This document shows, piece after piece, positions 54,035 to 62,270 of a stretch of DNA of 64,000 bases; positions within the stretch are counted from its first letter, which is position 1; every line of letters begins with the position of its first letter. The stretch is from positions 26,834-90,833 of the forward strand of contig DCWA01000040.1 of the NCBI GenBank assembly GCA_002327445.1, in the 5' to 3' direction. The translations under genes were made by a program, and so were the position numbers. Source of the DNA: Desulfobacteraceae bacterium UBA2174 (lineage in GTDB: Bacteria > Desulfobacterota > Desulfobacteria > Desulfobacterales > UBA2174). Under the pieces are notes generated by a model. It searched no databases and had not been told where the DNA came from. It saw only the letters and a list, made by a program, of their open reading frames with translations.

Positions 54035-55222
54035 GTGCTGAAACCCATCTGGAATGCCCTGGGCGACATCCGCCTGGCGGTGATCCTGCTGCTAACGGCA
54101 TCGGCCACCCTGCTGACCGGCACCTTCTATGCCGAAGATCATTTTTCGCTCTTCATGGCGTTGAACCACATGCGGATCCAGGATTGGCTGCCGGCCCAGT
54201 GGGCGTCCCGGCCGGAACTGGTCTGGTGGATACCGGTTCTTTTCGCCATCATGGCCCTGCTGGGCATCAACACCTTCGCCTGCGCCGCCAACCGTTTTTT
54301 GCGCCTCATCGGCCAGCGCCGAAACATGGCGGCGGGACGATTTTTCTATCTGCTGACCCCCTCGCTGGTTCATTTCCTGTTCATCACGATCATGCTCGGT
54401 CACCTGGCGACCTTCACGGCCGGCCGGTGGCAGCGCCTGCCCTTGGCGGCCGACAGCCCCATCGCCGTATCGCCGGAGGCCCCCGCCTACCGGGTGGCGG
54501 CCATCCGGGACGAATTCTATCCCGAATCATCGGCCCTGGGCGGGCGGCTGCGCCAGACCGCCGTCGCTCTGGAGGGCGCCGGCGGGGAAGCCCTTCAGCT
54601 CCAATATGGCTGGCCGGTTTTCATCGATGGGCGTTTTTTGCTCATCGACAAAGCCCCGCAAGGAGAAAAGGCGCAGAAAAAATCGATGCCCGCCGGGTCC
54701 CCACCGGACCGCCGTCCGGGGCCGGCTTCCGCCGAAGCCCGGGAAGCGAGCGTGGGGCGACCGTTGCTGATGATCGTCTCCGACCCCGGCCTGGCGGTGA
54801 TCATTCTCGGCTTGACCCTGATCATGGCTTTGATGATCGGGTATTTCCTTTTCAAGTCCAAGTCCGCCAAGTGGATCGCTGCCGTTGCGGTCCTGGTGCT
54901 CCTCGGCGCCCACCCGGCCGCCGCCCCGGCAGCGGAAAGCCGGCCGGAGGAACTGGCGCAGATCGCAGCCCGCATCGAAAAGTTGAGTCCCGACCCGGCC
55001 TTCAAGGATGATCGGTACGGTTTGATCTTGATCTACATCACCCCGGATGAAAAGGGCAGCATGGTGAGCCGCATGGACCGGCTGCCGCCGTTCTGGCAGG
55101 ACCGCGCCCGGGACTGCGACTACCGCCTGGCGGTTTGTTCCCCCGCGGTACGGCAGCTCGCCCGGGACCTGTTCGATTTCTCCATCCGCACCCGGGATAA
55201 AAAGAAAGAGGAAACGAAATGA
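54035..55222 (+). CDS. ResB-like membrane protein
   Basis: 395 aa, start GTG 54035 with GGGAGG 6 bases upstream. N-terminal helices (LAVILLLTASATLLTGTFYA; VLFAIMALLGINTFACAANR) and the third pair around ~110 match the ResB/CcsB half of system II cytochrome c biogenesis. A periplasmic loop and another helix (LAVIILGLTLIMALMIGYFL) follow; the C-terminal ~110 residues are soluble. Pairs with the CcsA-like gene. The binding-protein gene overlaps its stop by 4 bp. Confidence 0.75.
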   Translation: MLKPIWNALGDIRLAVILLLTASATLLTGTFYAEDHFSLFMALNHMRIQDWLPAQWASRPELVWWIPVLFAIMALLGINTFACAANRFLRLIGQRRNMAAGRFFYLLTPSLVHFLFITIMLGHLATFTAGRWQRLPLAADSPIAVSPEAPAYRVAAIRDEFYPESSALGGRLRQTAVALEGAGGEALQLQYGWPVFIDGRFLLIDKAPQGEKAQKKSMPAGSPPDRRPGPASAEAREASVGRPLLMIVSDPGLAVIILGLTLIMALMIGYFLFKSKSAKWIAAVAVLVLLGAHPAAAPAAESRPEELAQIAARIEKLSPDPAFKDDRYGLILIYITPDEKGSMVSRMDRLPPFWQDRARDCDYRLAVCSPAVRQLARDLFDFSIRTRDKKKEETK

Positions 55223-56241
55223 AACGCCAGATTGGCCTGGTATCCTTTTGGCTGGCTCTCGGCATCGTCCTGGCGGTCGCCGCCGGCGCCGGTGCCGCCG
55301 ACCGGACCCTCACCGACATGGTCGGCCGCAGCGTCCGTGTGCCGATCGAGGCCCAACGTATCGTGACGACCTTCAAGCCGGCCTCGCTGTGCGTAACGGC
55401 CCTGGGTCTCCAGGGACGCCTGGTGGGCATCGATACGAGTTCCCGGCGCGATCCCCTCTTTTTGGGCGTGGCACCGGCCCTGGCGGATCTGCCGGCGGTG
55501 GGGCAAAAGTCCACCGGCCTGAACTTCGAAGCCATCCTGGCCGTCAAGCCCGACCTGGTCATTCTGTTTGCCCAGAAGGACGGCATCGCCATCGCCGACC
55601 GCCTGGTGGACCACGGGGTGGCGGCCATCTTGATCCTGCCGGAAAAAATGGAGTCCATGTACGCCACGCTGCGGATCATCGCCGAGGCCGCCGGTGCCCC
55701 GGAAAAAGCGGAACAGCCCATCGCCGCCTGCCGCCACGTTCTGGAATTGGTGGCGCAGCGGGTGGCCTCCATCGCTCCGGACCGCCGCAAGGTCGTCTAC
55801 TTTGCCGCTCCCCAGGGTCTCTTTTTCACCGCCTCCGGGGATCTGTTGCAGGACGAGATGGTCAGCATGGCCGGCGGCACCAATGCCGGACACGCCCTCA
55901 CCGGCTATTTCCGGGAAATCTCACCCGAGCAGTTCATCGCCTGGAACCCGGACCTGGTCCTCGTTTCGGGCCACGGCGCCCAGCGCGGCCTCAAAAAACT
56001 GGAAGAGCCACAATTCGCCCGCGTGGCGGCCGTGGCCGCCAACCGGATTTACCAGTTCCCGTCCAACATCGCCCCCTGGGATTTTCCCTCGCCCCTTTCG
56101 ACCCTGGGGGTTCTCTGGCTGGCGCGAACGTGCTATCCGGAGCAATTCACCGATGTTGACCTGGCAGCGGAAATCGACCGTTTCCACCTGTCTCTGTTCG
56201 GCAAATCCTTCGCTGAACTGGGCGGGCGGCTGCCGCAATGA
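55219..56241 (+). CDS. ABC transporter periplasmic binding protein (FecB/BtuF type)
   Basis: 340 aa with a signal peptide (FWLALGIVLAVAAGAGAADR). Class III binding-protein blocks: LTDMVGRSVRVPIEAQRIVT, GLQGRLVGIDTSS, AILAVKPDLVILFAQKDG and the C-lobe AWNPDLVLVSGH. The ligand is unknown. Start ATGA overlap with the ResB-like gene shows co-translation. First gene of a BCD-type importer. Confidence 0.9.
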   Translation: MKRQIGLVSFWLALGIVLAVAAGAGAADRTLTDMVGRSVRVPIEAQRIVTTFKPASLCVTALGLQGRLVGIDTSSRRDPLFLGVAPALADLPAVGQKSTGLNFEAILAVKPDLVILFAQKDGIAIADRLVDHGVAAILILPEKMESMYATLRIIAEAAGAPEKAEQPIAACRHVLELVAQRVASIAPDRRKVVYFAAPQGLFFTASGDLLQDEMVSMAGGTNAGHALTGYFREISPEQFIAWNPDLVLVSGHGAQRGLKKLEEPQFARVAAVAANRIYQFPSNIAPWDFPSPLSTLGVLWLARTCYPEQFTDVDLAAEIDRFHLSLFGKSFAELGGRLPQ

Positions 56242-56265
56242 CGGCCTGAACCATTGGAGCCCCTG

Positions 56266-57318
56266 GTGCAACCATCCCACCCGACAAACGCCACCTGGAA
56301 TCCATCCGTCCGCGCGGCTCGCCTGAACACCGGCCTGGCCATAGGGCTGGTGGCCGTGCTGGGGCTTTCCCTGTGGACCGGCTGGGTGCCCATCGCCCCG
56401 GACGAACTGGGCGCCATCGTCCAGGCGTGGCTGGGAAACGGTGCCGGCGAAGAAATCACCGGAAAAGCACTGGTCTTCGGTCTGGTGCGGATCCCTCGGG
56501 CCCTGCTCACCGTCCTGGTGGGCATGAGCCTCTCGGCAGCGGGCGCCGTTTACCAGGGACTGTTTCGCAACCCTTTGGTATCGCCGGACATCCTGGGGGT
56601 TTCGGCCGGGGCCACCTTCGGCGCGGCCCTGGGGCTGCTCATCGCCGGCAGCAGTTGGCTGGTGGTTCAGTCCCTGGCCTTTGTCTTCGGCCTGGCAGCG
56701 GTGGGCATGGCCCTGCTCATCGCCCGGGTGGTGGCCGTTCGGCCCATGCTGGTGCTGGTGCTGGCCGGGCTGGTGGTGCTGTCGGTTTTCAATTCGTCCA
56801 TCACCCTTCTCAAGTACCTCTCGGACCCGTACAACGAACTGCCGGCCATCGTGTTCTGGATGATGGGCAGCATGAGCCGGGGGCAGTGGGGCGACCTGCT
56901 CATCGCCGCCCCGATCATGGGCGCCAGCCTGATTTTGATCCACCTGATGCGTTACAAGCTCAACATCCTGTCCCTTGGCGACCTCCAGGCCAAGAGCCTC
57001 GGCCTCAATCCGGCGCTCTACCGCCTGATCTTCATTTTCCTGAGCTCCATGGTGGTTTCCGTGTCGGTGGCGGTCTGCGGCCAAGTGTGCTGGGTGGGGC
57101 TGGTCATGCCGCACATCGCCCGCACCATGGTGGGGCCCAACCATGAGCAGATGCTGCCGGTGGCGGTGCTCTCCGGAGGGATTTTCCTCCTTCTGGCCGA
57201 CACGGCGGCCCGGTCTATCACCATGGCCGAACTGCCCATCAGCGTGGTGACCGCCTTCATCGGCGCGCCACTGTTCGCCTACCTGCTGTACCGCAACCGG
57301 GGGAGTGGCTGGTCGTGA
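56266..57318 (+). CDS. FecCD-family ABC permease
   Basis: 350 aa, about nine membrane segments. Signatures are IPRALLTVLVGMSLSAAGAV, NPLVSPDILGVSAGATFGAA and CWVGLVMPHIARTMVGPNHE. The start is uncertain: TTG 56254 or GTG 56266; GGAG six bases before GTG 56266 favours the latter. The ATPase gene overlaps by 4 bp. Works with the preceding binding protein and the next ATPase. Confidence 0.9.
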   Translation: MQPSHPTNATWNPSVRAARLNTGLAIGLVAVLGLSLWTGWVPIAPDELGAIVQAWLGNGAGEEITGKALVFGLVRIPRALLTVLVGMSLSAAGAVYQGLFRNPLVSPDILGVSAGATFGAALGLLIAGSSWLVVQSLAFVFGLAAVGMALLIARVVAVRPMLVLVLAGLVVLSVFNSSITLLKYLSDPYNELPAIVFWMMGSMSRGQWGDLLIAAPIMGASLILIHLMRYKLNILSLGDLQAKSLGLNPALYRLIFIFLSSMVVSVSVAVCGQVCWVGLVMPHIARTMVGPNHEQMLPVAVLSGGIFLLLADTAARSITMAELPISVVTAFIGAPLFAYLLYRNRGSGWS

Positions 57319-58142
57319 GCCTCGTGTGCCGCAATCTGCATTTCGCCTATAATGGCACCCCCATCCTGTCGGCGGTGGACCTGGAGATCCGGGAGGGCGA
57401 ATTCCGCGTGCTGTTGGGCCGCAACGGGTCGGGGAAAACCACCTTGATCTACTGCCTGGCCGGGCTGCTGCGCCCCCAGCAAGGAACCGTGACCATCGAC
57501 GGGCTGGATCTGGCCGCGACGCCCCGGGCGGACATCGCCCAACGGGTGAGCCTGGTGCCTCAGGAGCACGCCGACATCTTTCCCTTCCGGGTTCTGGACG
57601 TGGTGGTGATGGGGCGCACCGCCACCTTTCGCTTTGCCCAGCGGCCCGGGCCGGAAGACTACCTGGCCGCCCACCAGGTGCTGGCCGAACTGGAAGCCGA
57701 AGCCCTGGCCGAGCGCAATTTCAACCGCATCTCGGGGGGAGAGCGGCGCATCGCCCTGCTGGCCCGGGCGATTCTCCAGGCCCAGAACACCCTGCTCCTC
57801 GATGAGCCCACCAACCACCTGGACTTCAACAACCAGTACCGCCTGCTGGAAAAAATCAAGCGGCTGTGCCAGGAAAAGGGGACCCGGGTGGTGGCATCTA
57901 TGCACGATCCAAATCTGACGGCCCGGTTTGCCGACACGGTGACCATGCTCTCGCAGGGACGAGTGCTGGCGGGTGGCCCCATCAACACCGTGATGACGGC
58001 GCAGATGGTCGGCCGCCTGTATCAGACCCCCACCCGCCGGGTGGCCATGGAGGATGGCACGGCGCTCTTCGTTCCCTGCACCCCCGGCCAAGGTTCCGAC
58101 CACCGGGAGGCCGACGCTCCCCCGGCCGCGCGATGGACCTGA
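57315..58142 (+). CDS. FecE-type ABC ATPase
   Basis: 275 aa. Walker A GRNGSGKTT at 35-43, Q-loop LVPQEH, signature ISGGERRIALLARA and Walker B TLLLDEPTNHLD. Start GTG 57315 inside the permease stop. A C-terminal extension of ~25 residues is polar. It supplies energy for the second uptake system; not from a duplicated btuD, as the two ATPases are clearly distinct. Confidence 0.92.
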   Translation: MSLVCRNLHFAYNGTPILSAVDLEIREGEFRVLLGRNGSGKTTLIYCLAGLLRPQQGTVTIDGLDLAATPRADIAQRVSLVPQEHADIFPFRVLDVVVMGRTATFRFAQRPGPEDYLAAHQVLAELEAEALAERNFNRISGGERRIALLARAILQAQNTLLLDEPTNHLDFNNQYRLLEKIKRLCQEKGTRVVASMHDPNLTARFADTVTMLSQGRVLAGGPINTVMTAQMVGRLYQTPTRRVAMEDGTALFVPCTPGQGSDHREADAPPAARWT

Positions 58143-58257
58143 GCCCCATGCCCCTCGACAAACCAAGGCACTTGCGGCGTTTTGCAGGGTTCGGGGCCAA
58201 GGTTCAAGGATCAAGGTTTCGAGGCTTAAAGGTTTCTATAAAATAGCCGGAGCGCAG

Positions 58258-58350
58258 CGACACCACAACTTTAGGCACTTTAGTCACTTTAGTCATTCGT
58301 AATTTTAGTCACTTTAGTCATTCGTAACTTTAGTCATTTTAAATGGATCA
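58258..58350. repeat. Short tandem TTTAGTCA(C/T)T repeats
   Basis: Five to six imperfect units of ~10-17 bp (ACTTTAGTCATTCGTAA). Same family as 62.1-62.27 kb. Confidence 0.75.
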
Positions 58351-58353
58351 CTC

Positions 58354-59196
58354 ATGAAGACCAATTGTACGCACCAAGACCAGAATTTCCTGCCCTCACA
58401 GCGACCCGCCCCAGGGCGGGAGTTGGGATTGATCAATGAACTGATCGAAAGCATCCAATACCCCCAAGCCGTGATCTCCGAGATAGCCGTGGGTTCCCAC
58501 TTCATCGGTCTCCGGGCGCAAGACCAAGGGATGGAATGCGTGGGGCTCGCCTCCACCCTGGGCGCCGCAGCCACGGACGAAGATCGGCGCCTGTTGGATG
58601 AACTCCCGGGCACGCCCCTGGCCCGGGCGGCCGAACTCCTCAAATCCGCCAGCGCCTTTGCCATCAGCCTCGGCGCCGCCGCGTTGAACGCCGGCCTGGT
58701 CCCCCCGCCGGATCTCCCCAACCTGGAAGCCTCGACAATCATGGCCGAAAACGGCAAGCGCGGAGAAACGGTCCTGGTGGGGGAGTTTCCCTTCACCGAT
58801 TGGTTGCGAGAACAGGTGCAAACCCTGCACCTGTTCGAACTGCGGGACATCCCCGGCCGGACATCCCCGGCCCTGTGGGACGAAATCCTGAGCCGCTGCC
58901 AGGTCCTCGGCCTCACCGGCACCACCCTCATCACCCGCGCCATGGCCGCCTATCTGGAAAAAGCCCCCCAGGCCTTCACCATCGTCATCGGCCCGACGAC
59001 ACCACTCTCGCCGGTGCTTTTTTCCCGCGGCGCGGACATTCTGGCCGGCTGCCGGGTCGTTTCTCCGAAGCCGGTGTTCGAGGCGATTCGCCAGGGGATG
59101 TCGTTTCGCGATTTCAAGAAACTGGGCGTGCGCTTCCTGGCCTGGACCCGGCCTGAAACCGTCCGCGCCCCCAATGCCATTCCAGGGAGCGAATGA
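58354..59196 (+). CDS. DUF364/DUF4213 putative heavy-metal chelation protein
   Basis: 280 aa, soluble. The N-terminal DUF4213-like part (AVISEIAVGSHFIGLRAQDQ) and the Rossmann-like DUF364 domain (ETVLVGEFPFTDWLREQV; LGLTGTTLITRAMAAYLEKA; VVSPKPVFEAIRQGMSF) are typical. The family often lies beside metal or siderophore ABC transporters and is thought to handle the imported chelate in the cytoplasm. It is 211 bp after the ATPase, with short repeats between, and probably belongs to the same system. Confidence 0.85.
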   Translation: MKTNCTHQDQNFLPSQRPAPGRELGLINELIESIQYPQAVISEIAVGSHFIGLRAQDQGMECVGLASTLGAAATDEDRRLLDELPGTPLARAAELLKSASAFAISLGAAALNAGLVPPPDLPNLEASTIMAENGKRGETVLVGEFPFTDWLREQVQTLHLFELRDIPGRTSPALWDEILSRCQVLGLTGTTLITRAMAAYLEKAPQAFTIVIGPTTPLSPVLFSRGADILAGCRVVSPKPVFEAIRQGMSFRDFKKLGVRFLAWTRPETVRAPNAIPGSE

Positions 59197-59380
59197 CAAA
59201 CCCCTCTGTCATTCCGAGCATCGCGACGAGGGATCTCTTTGAATCTGCCGGCATTTCCCGCCGGATTCCCAACTGCAGATTCCTCGCTGACGCTCGGAAT
59301 GACAGAGGGAAAAGGTTCGCATCCGGTGGAGTCGTCGCCGCACTATTCGTACTGGATGACATCAACTTTCAATTTACGAG
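59197..59380. repeat. Dispersed repeat with 47-bp module
   Basis: A copy of the full repeat beginning GTCATTCCGAGCATCGCGAC, with GGCATTTCCC middle, CTCGGAATGACAG end and the module at 59334-59380 (CACTATTCGTACTGGATGAC here, a diverged version). Confidence 0.8.
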
Positions 59381-59990
59381 CGCCAGCGACGAGGAATCTC
59401 CTTGCGGCGGCAGGATTCCTTGTCGCTTCAGGAAGGCCAGCAAAACACTTTTAGCCACAGATGTGCGCTACATGGATTCACCGCCGACGGCCGCGGACAG
59501 GCGCAGACAACCGCTGCAGCCGGTTTGGCCATATGACTAACGCCTGCTCCCACGTTGTCATCCCGTGGAGCGCACGGCCGACCATTCTGTCATTGAGAAA
59601 AGGGAATGGCACTCCTGTCATCCTGAGGATCGCCTTACCAATCCCCCCGTCATTCCGAGGAGCGCCAGCGACGAGGAATCTCCTTGCGGCGGCAGGATTC
59701 CTTGTCGCTTCAGGAAGGCCAGCAAAACACTTTTAGCCACAGATGTGCGCTACATGGATTCACCGCCGACGGCCGCGGACAGGCGCAGACAACCGCTGCA
59801 GCCGGTTTGACCATGTGACTAACGCCTGCTCCCACGTTGTCATCCCGTGGAGCGCCTTACCAATCCCCCTGTCACTCCGTGGAGCGCCTGACAAATCCCC
59901 CTGTCATTCCGAGGAGCGCCAGCGACGAGGAATCTCCTTGCGGCGGCAGGATTCCTTGTCGCTTCAGGAAGGCCAGAAAAACACTTTAAT
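59381..59990 (+). repeat. ~195-bp direct repeat, two near-identical copies and a third partial copy
   Basis: Copies start CGCCAGCGACGAGGAATCTC at 59381, 59663 and 59917. The first two are ~195 bp and differ at only a few bases (e.g. GGCCATATG versus GACCATGTG); the third keeps ~75 bp. No promoter, gene or IS features are in them. They end beside the LysR gene, whose last codons lie within the third copy. Confidence 0.9.
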
Positions 59991-60885
59991 CACAGACAAG
60001 CGACGCGTGGAGGTATGCGGCGAAGGCGCCGGCCACCGGCGAGAGGCTTCGCTGGCGGTGGCGGATCAGGTAAAAATGGCGCTCCAGGGAGAGATCCGCG
60101 ACGTCCAGGGCCTGGAGACGCCCCTCGGCCAGTTCCTCATACACCGCCAGCGGAGAGAGAATCGACACGCCGACCCCGGCTTTGATGCCCCGGATTACGG
60201 CGGTGGTGGTGCCCATCTCGGCCACGATGTGGAGCTGGCGCAGTCCCATGCCGGCCTGCTGCAGGGCGGTTTGAAGCGCCGCCAGGGTGCCCGACCCCTG
60301 CTCACGGATGATAAAGGGCTCTTCGATCAAATCGGTGAGGGTGACCCTTTCATGCCCAGCCCATCGATGGCCGGCCGGTACGATCAACTGCAGACGATCC
60401 GACATCAATGGCTCCTGGAGGGCGTTCCGGTCCCGGCTGGCGGCGCCTACCACCCCCAACTCAAGGTCTCCGCCAAGCACCCGCGCCATGATCCGGGCGC
60501 TGTCGGCAATTTCCAGCGCCACATTCACCCCCGGGTGCTGCCGGGTGAAGCCGCCGATCAGTTCCGGCAGCAGGTAGTTGCCGGGGATGGTGCTGGCGCC
60601 GACGTGAAGCCGGCCGCGCACTTCACCCTGCATCGCCGCGATGGCGGCTTCGGCCTCTTCACGCAGCGCATCGAGACGCTTGGCGTAGCGGTAAAGGGTC
60701 TGCCCGGCCGCCGTGGGTTCGGCCTGCTTGGCCATCCGGTCGATCAAACGGCATCCGAAGTGCTGTTCGAGGGCCTGGATATGGCTGCTGATGGTGGGCT
60801 GGGACAGATGAATGGCGCGGCCGGCCTTGGAAAAGCTTTTGTACTCGACCACCTTGCAGAAAATACGCAATTGCCACAAATCCAT
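59986..60885 (-). CDS. LysR-family regulator, selenium-metabolism-associated type
   Basis: 299 aa. The N-terminal HTH (MDLWQLRIFCKVVEYKSFSK; AIHLSQPTISSHIQALEQHF) and the opening of the effector domain (GRLHVGASTIPGNYLLPELI) closely match the LysR group that occurs with selenium utilisation genes in deltaproteobacteria, from memory of the family. ATG 60885 was chosen over the frame to 60969. It stops 1 bp after entering the repeat. No sel genes are in the window, but the assignment fits the UGA-containing DUF1573 gene. Confidence 0.8.
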   Translation of the reverse strand: MDLWQLRIFCKVVEYKSFSKAGRAIHLSQPTISSHIQALEQHFGCRLIDRMAKQAEPTAAGQTLYRYAKRLDALREEAEAAIAAMQGEVRGRLHVGASTIPGNYLLPELIGGFTRQHPGVNVALEIADSARIMARVLGGDLELGVVGAASRDRNALQEPLMSDRLQLIVPAGHRWAGHERVTLTDLIEEPFIIREQGSGTLAALQTALQQAGMGLRQLHIVAEMGTTTAVIRGIKAGVGVSILSPLAVYEELAEGRLQALDVADLSLERHFYLIRHRQRSLSPVAGAFAAYLHASLVCD

Positions 60886-60886
60886 G

Positions 60887-61387
60887 TCAGGCCCCCGGCG
60901 GGCACTGGCCCAGCTTTTCCACCAAGCGCCGGTGGACCACCGGTGGCACCATGTCGGCGATGTCGCCACCGAACCTGGCCGCCTCCTTGATGATCGAGCT
61001 GCTGGTGAAGATCCAGCGCAACCCGGTCATCAGAAACACCGTCTGAACATCCCGGTTCAGCTTGCGGTTCATCAAGGCCAACTGGAATTCGTATTCGAAG
61101 TCGCTCACGGCCCGCATCCCCCGCAAAATCGCCTGGGCGCCGCGCCGGCTGGCATATTCCACCAGCAACCCGTCGAAGCAGTCCACCTCGACCCGGTGGT
61201 TGAAGTCGGTCATGGTCATCTGCAGCAACTCCAGCCGTTCTTCCACCGAAAAGAGAGATTTTTTGTTGGGGTTATGAAGAATGGTGACGATAATCCTGTC
61301 GAAAAGTATCAACCCACGCTCGACGATGTCCACATGCCCGTTGGTGACGGGATCGAAGGAACCGGGGTAGATGGCGATGCGTTCCAT
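60887..61387 (-). CDS. coaD: Phosphopantetheine adenylyltransferase
   Basis: 166 aa, the standard length, fourth enzyme of CoA synthesis. IAIYPGSFDPVTNGHVDIVE carries the TxGH nucleotidyl-transfer motif (TNGH at 15-18), RGMRAVSDFEYEFQLALMNR is the substrate loop and FTSSSIIKEAA replaces the usual ISSTxVRE. Starts 56 bp after the rsmD stop and ends 1 bp before the LysR start. Confidence 0.94.
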   Translation of the reverse strand: MERIAIYPGSFDPVTNGHVDIVERGLILFDRIIVTILHNPNKKSLFSVEERLELLQMTMTDFNHRVEVDCFDGLLVEYASRRGAQAILRGMRAVSDFEYEFQLALMNRKLNRDVQTVFLMTGLRWIFTSSSIIKEAARFGGDIADMVPPVVHRRLVEKLGQCPPGA

Positions 61388-61443
61388 GAAAAAGGTTTCT
61401 CTCCCAAAAAATTACATGAAAAAAGCCAGTTGCGCCGCTTCTT

Positions 61444-61995
61444 TCATAGCACGGCGCCCAGGAAGGAGACAAGGGTTTTACCGTATCGCCGTTGGTCCAG
61501 ACACCGCCAACCGCCTTTCTGATCGGGCAACGTTTCGACGGGGGCATGCTCCACCACGATCAGGACCTCGGGATCGGTGACGGCCGCCGCTCTCAACGCG
61601 GCCAAGGCGGGAATCACCAGGGCCCGGTCGTAGGGCGGATCCATGAATACCAGGTCGAAGCCAGCGCCGCCCGTCATGCCGGCCAGGGCCTCCACTGCGG
61701 CCCGGCGGATCACCCGGGCGCGCTCGGCAAACCCGCAAGCGGCCAGATTGCGCTGGACCAGAGCGACGGCCTCGATACTGGAATCGACAAAGGTGGCGTG
61801 GGCCGCGCCCCGGCTCAAGGCCTCGATTCCCATGGCGCCGGTGCCGGCGAACAAATCCAACACCCGCGCGTCGCTGACCCGATCCGCAATAATGTTGAAG
61901 ATGCTTTCCCGAATGCGATCCGCCGTGGGACGAATACTTCGGTCCCTCGGCGTAACCAACTGCTTGCCCCGACGCTGCCCCGCGATGATCCGCAA
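61444..61995 (-). CDS. rsmD: 16S rRNA (guanine966-N2)-methyltransferase
   Basis: 183 aa from the TTG at 61995, which gives the family start RIIAGQRRGKQL; the longer frame to 62058 has no homologous extension. SAM-binding DLFAGTGAMGIEALSRGA and the catalytic DPPY (in VFMDPPYDRA) are intact. The usual rsmD-coaD pair is preserved. Confidence 0.9.
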   Translation of the reverse strand: MRIIAGQRRGKQLVTPRDRSIRPTADRIRESIFNIIADRVSDARVLDLFAGTGAMGIEALSRGAAHATFVDSSIEAVALVQRNLAACGFAERARVIRRAAVEALAGMTGGAGFDLVFMDPPYDRALVIPALAALRAAAVTDPEVLIVVEHAPVETLPDQKGGWRCLDQRRYGKTLVSFLGAVL

Positions 61996-62144
61996 CCTAT
62001 TGCAACCCCATGATTTTGATTCGTCTTTCTTGGTCTTGCAAATGACCCGCAAACTCAAGCAAAGCGGCCGCCGCCGGTATGACCTTCAATAAGGTTGGCG
62101 TGAAACGCTTCCCAACTTCAGGCACCTGGCACTTTAGCCGCTCA

Positions 62145-62270
62145 TAACTTCAGTCATTCGTCATTTTAGTCATTTTAGTCATTTTAGTCACTCGTAACTT
62201 TAGTCACTCGTAACTTTAGTCACTCGTAACTTTAGTCACTCGTAACTTTAGTCATTCGCCACTTTAGTCA
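62145..62270. repeat. Tandem 16-bp repeats between divergent-looking gene ends
   Basis: Four exact 16-bp units (CTCGTAACTTTAGTCA) follow three 10-bp TCATTTTAGT units. Ends right at the stop of the response-regulator gene. Same family as 58.3 kb. Confidence 0.9.

Noticed and set aside
62145..62270. 16-bp tandem array as CRISPR or iteron-type origin
   Set aside because: No spacers and no replication protein or DnaA box nearby; better explained as a dispersed short repeat.
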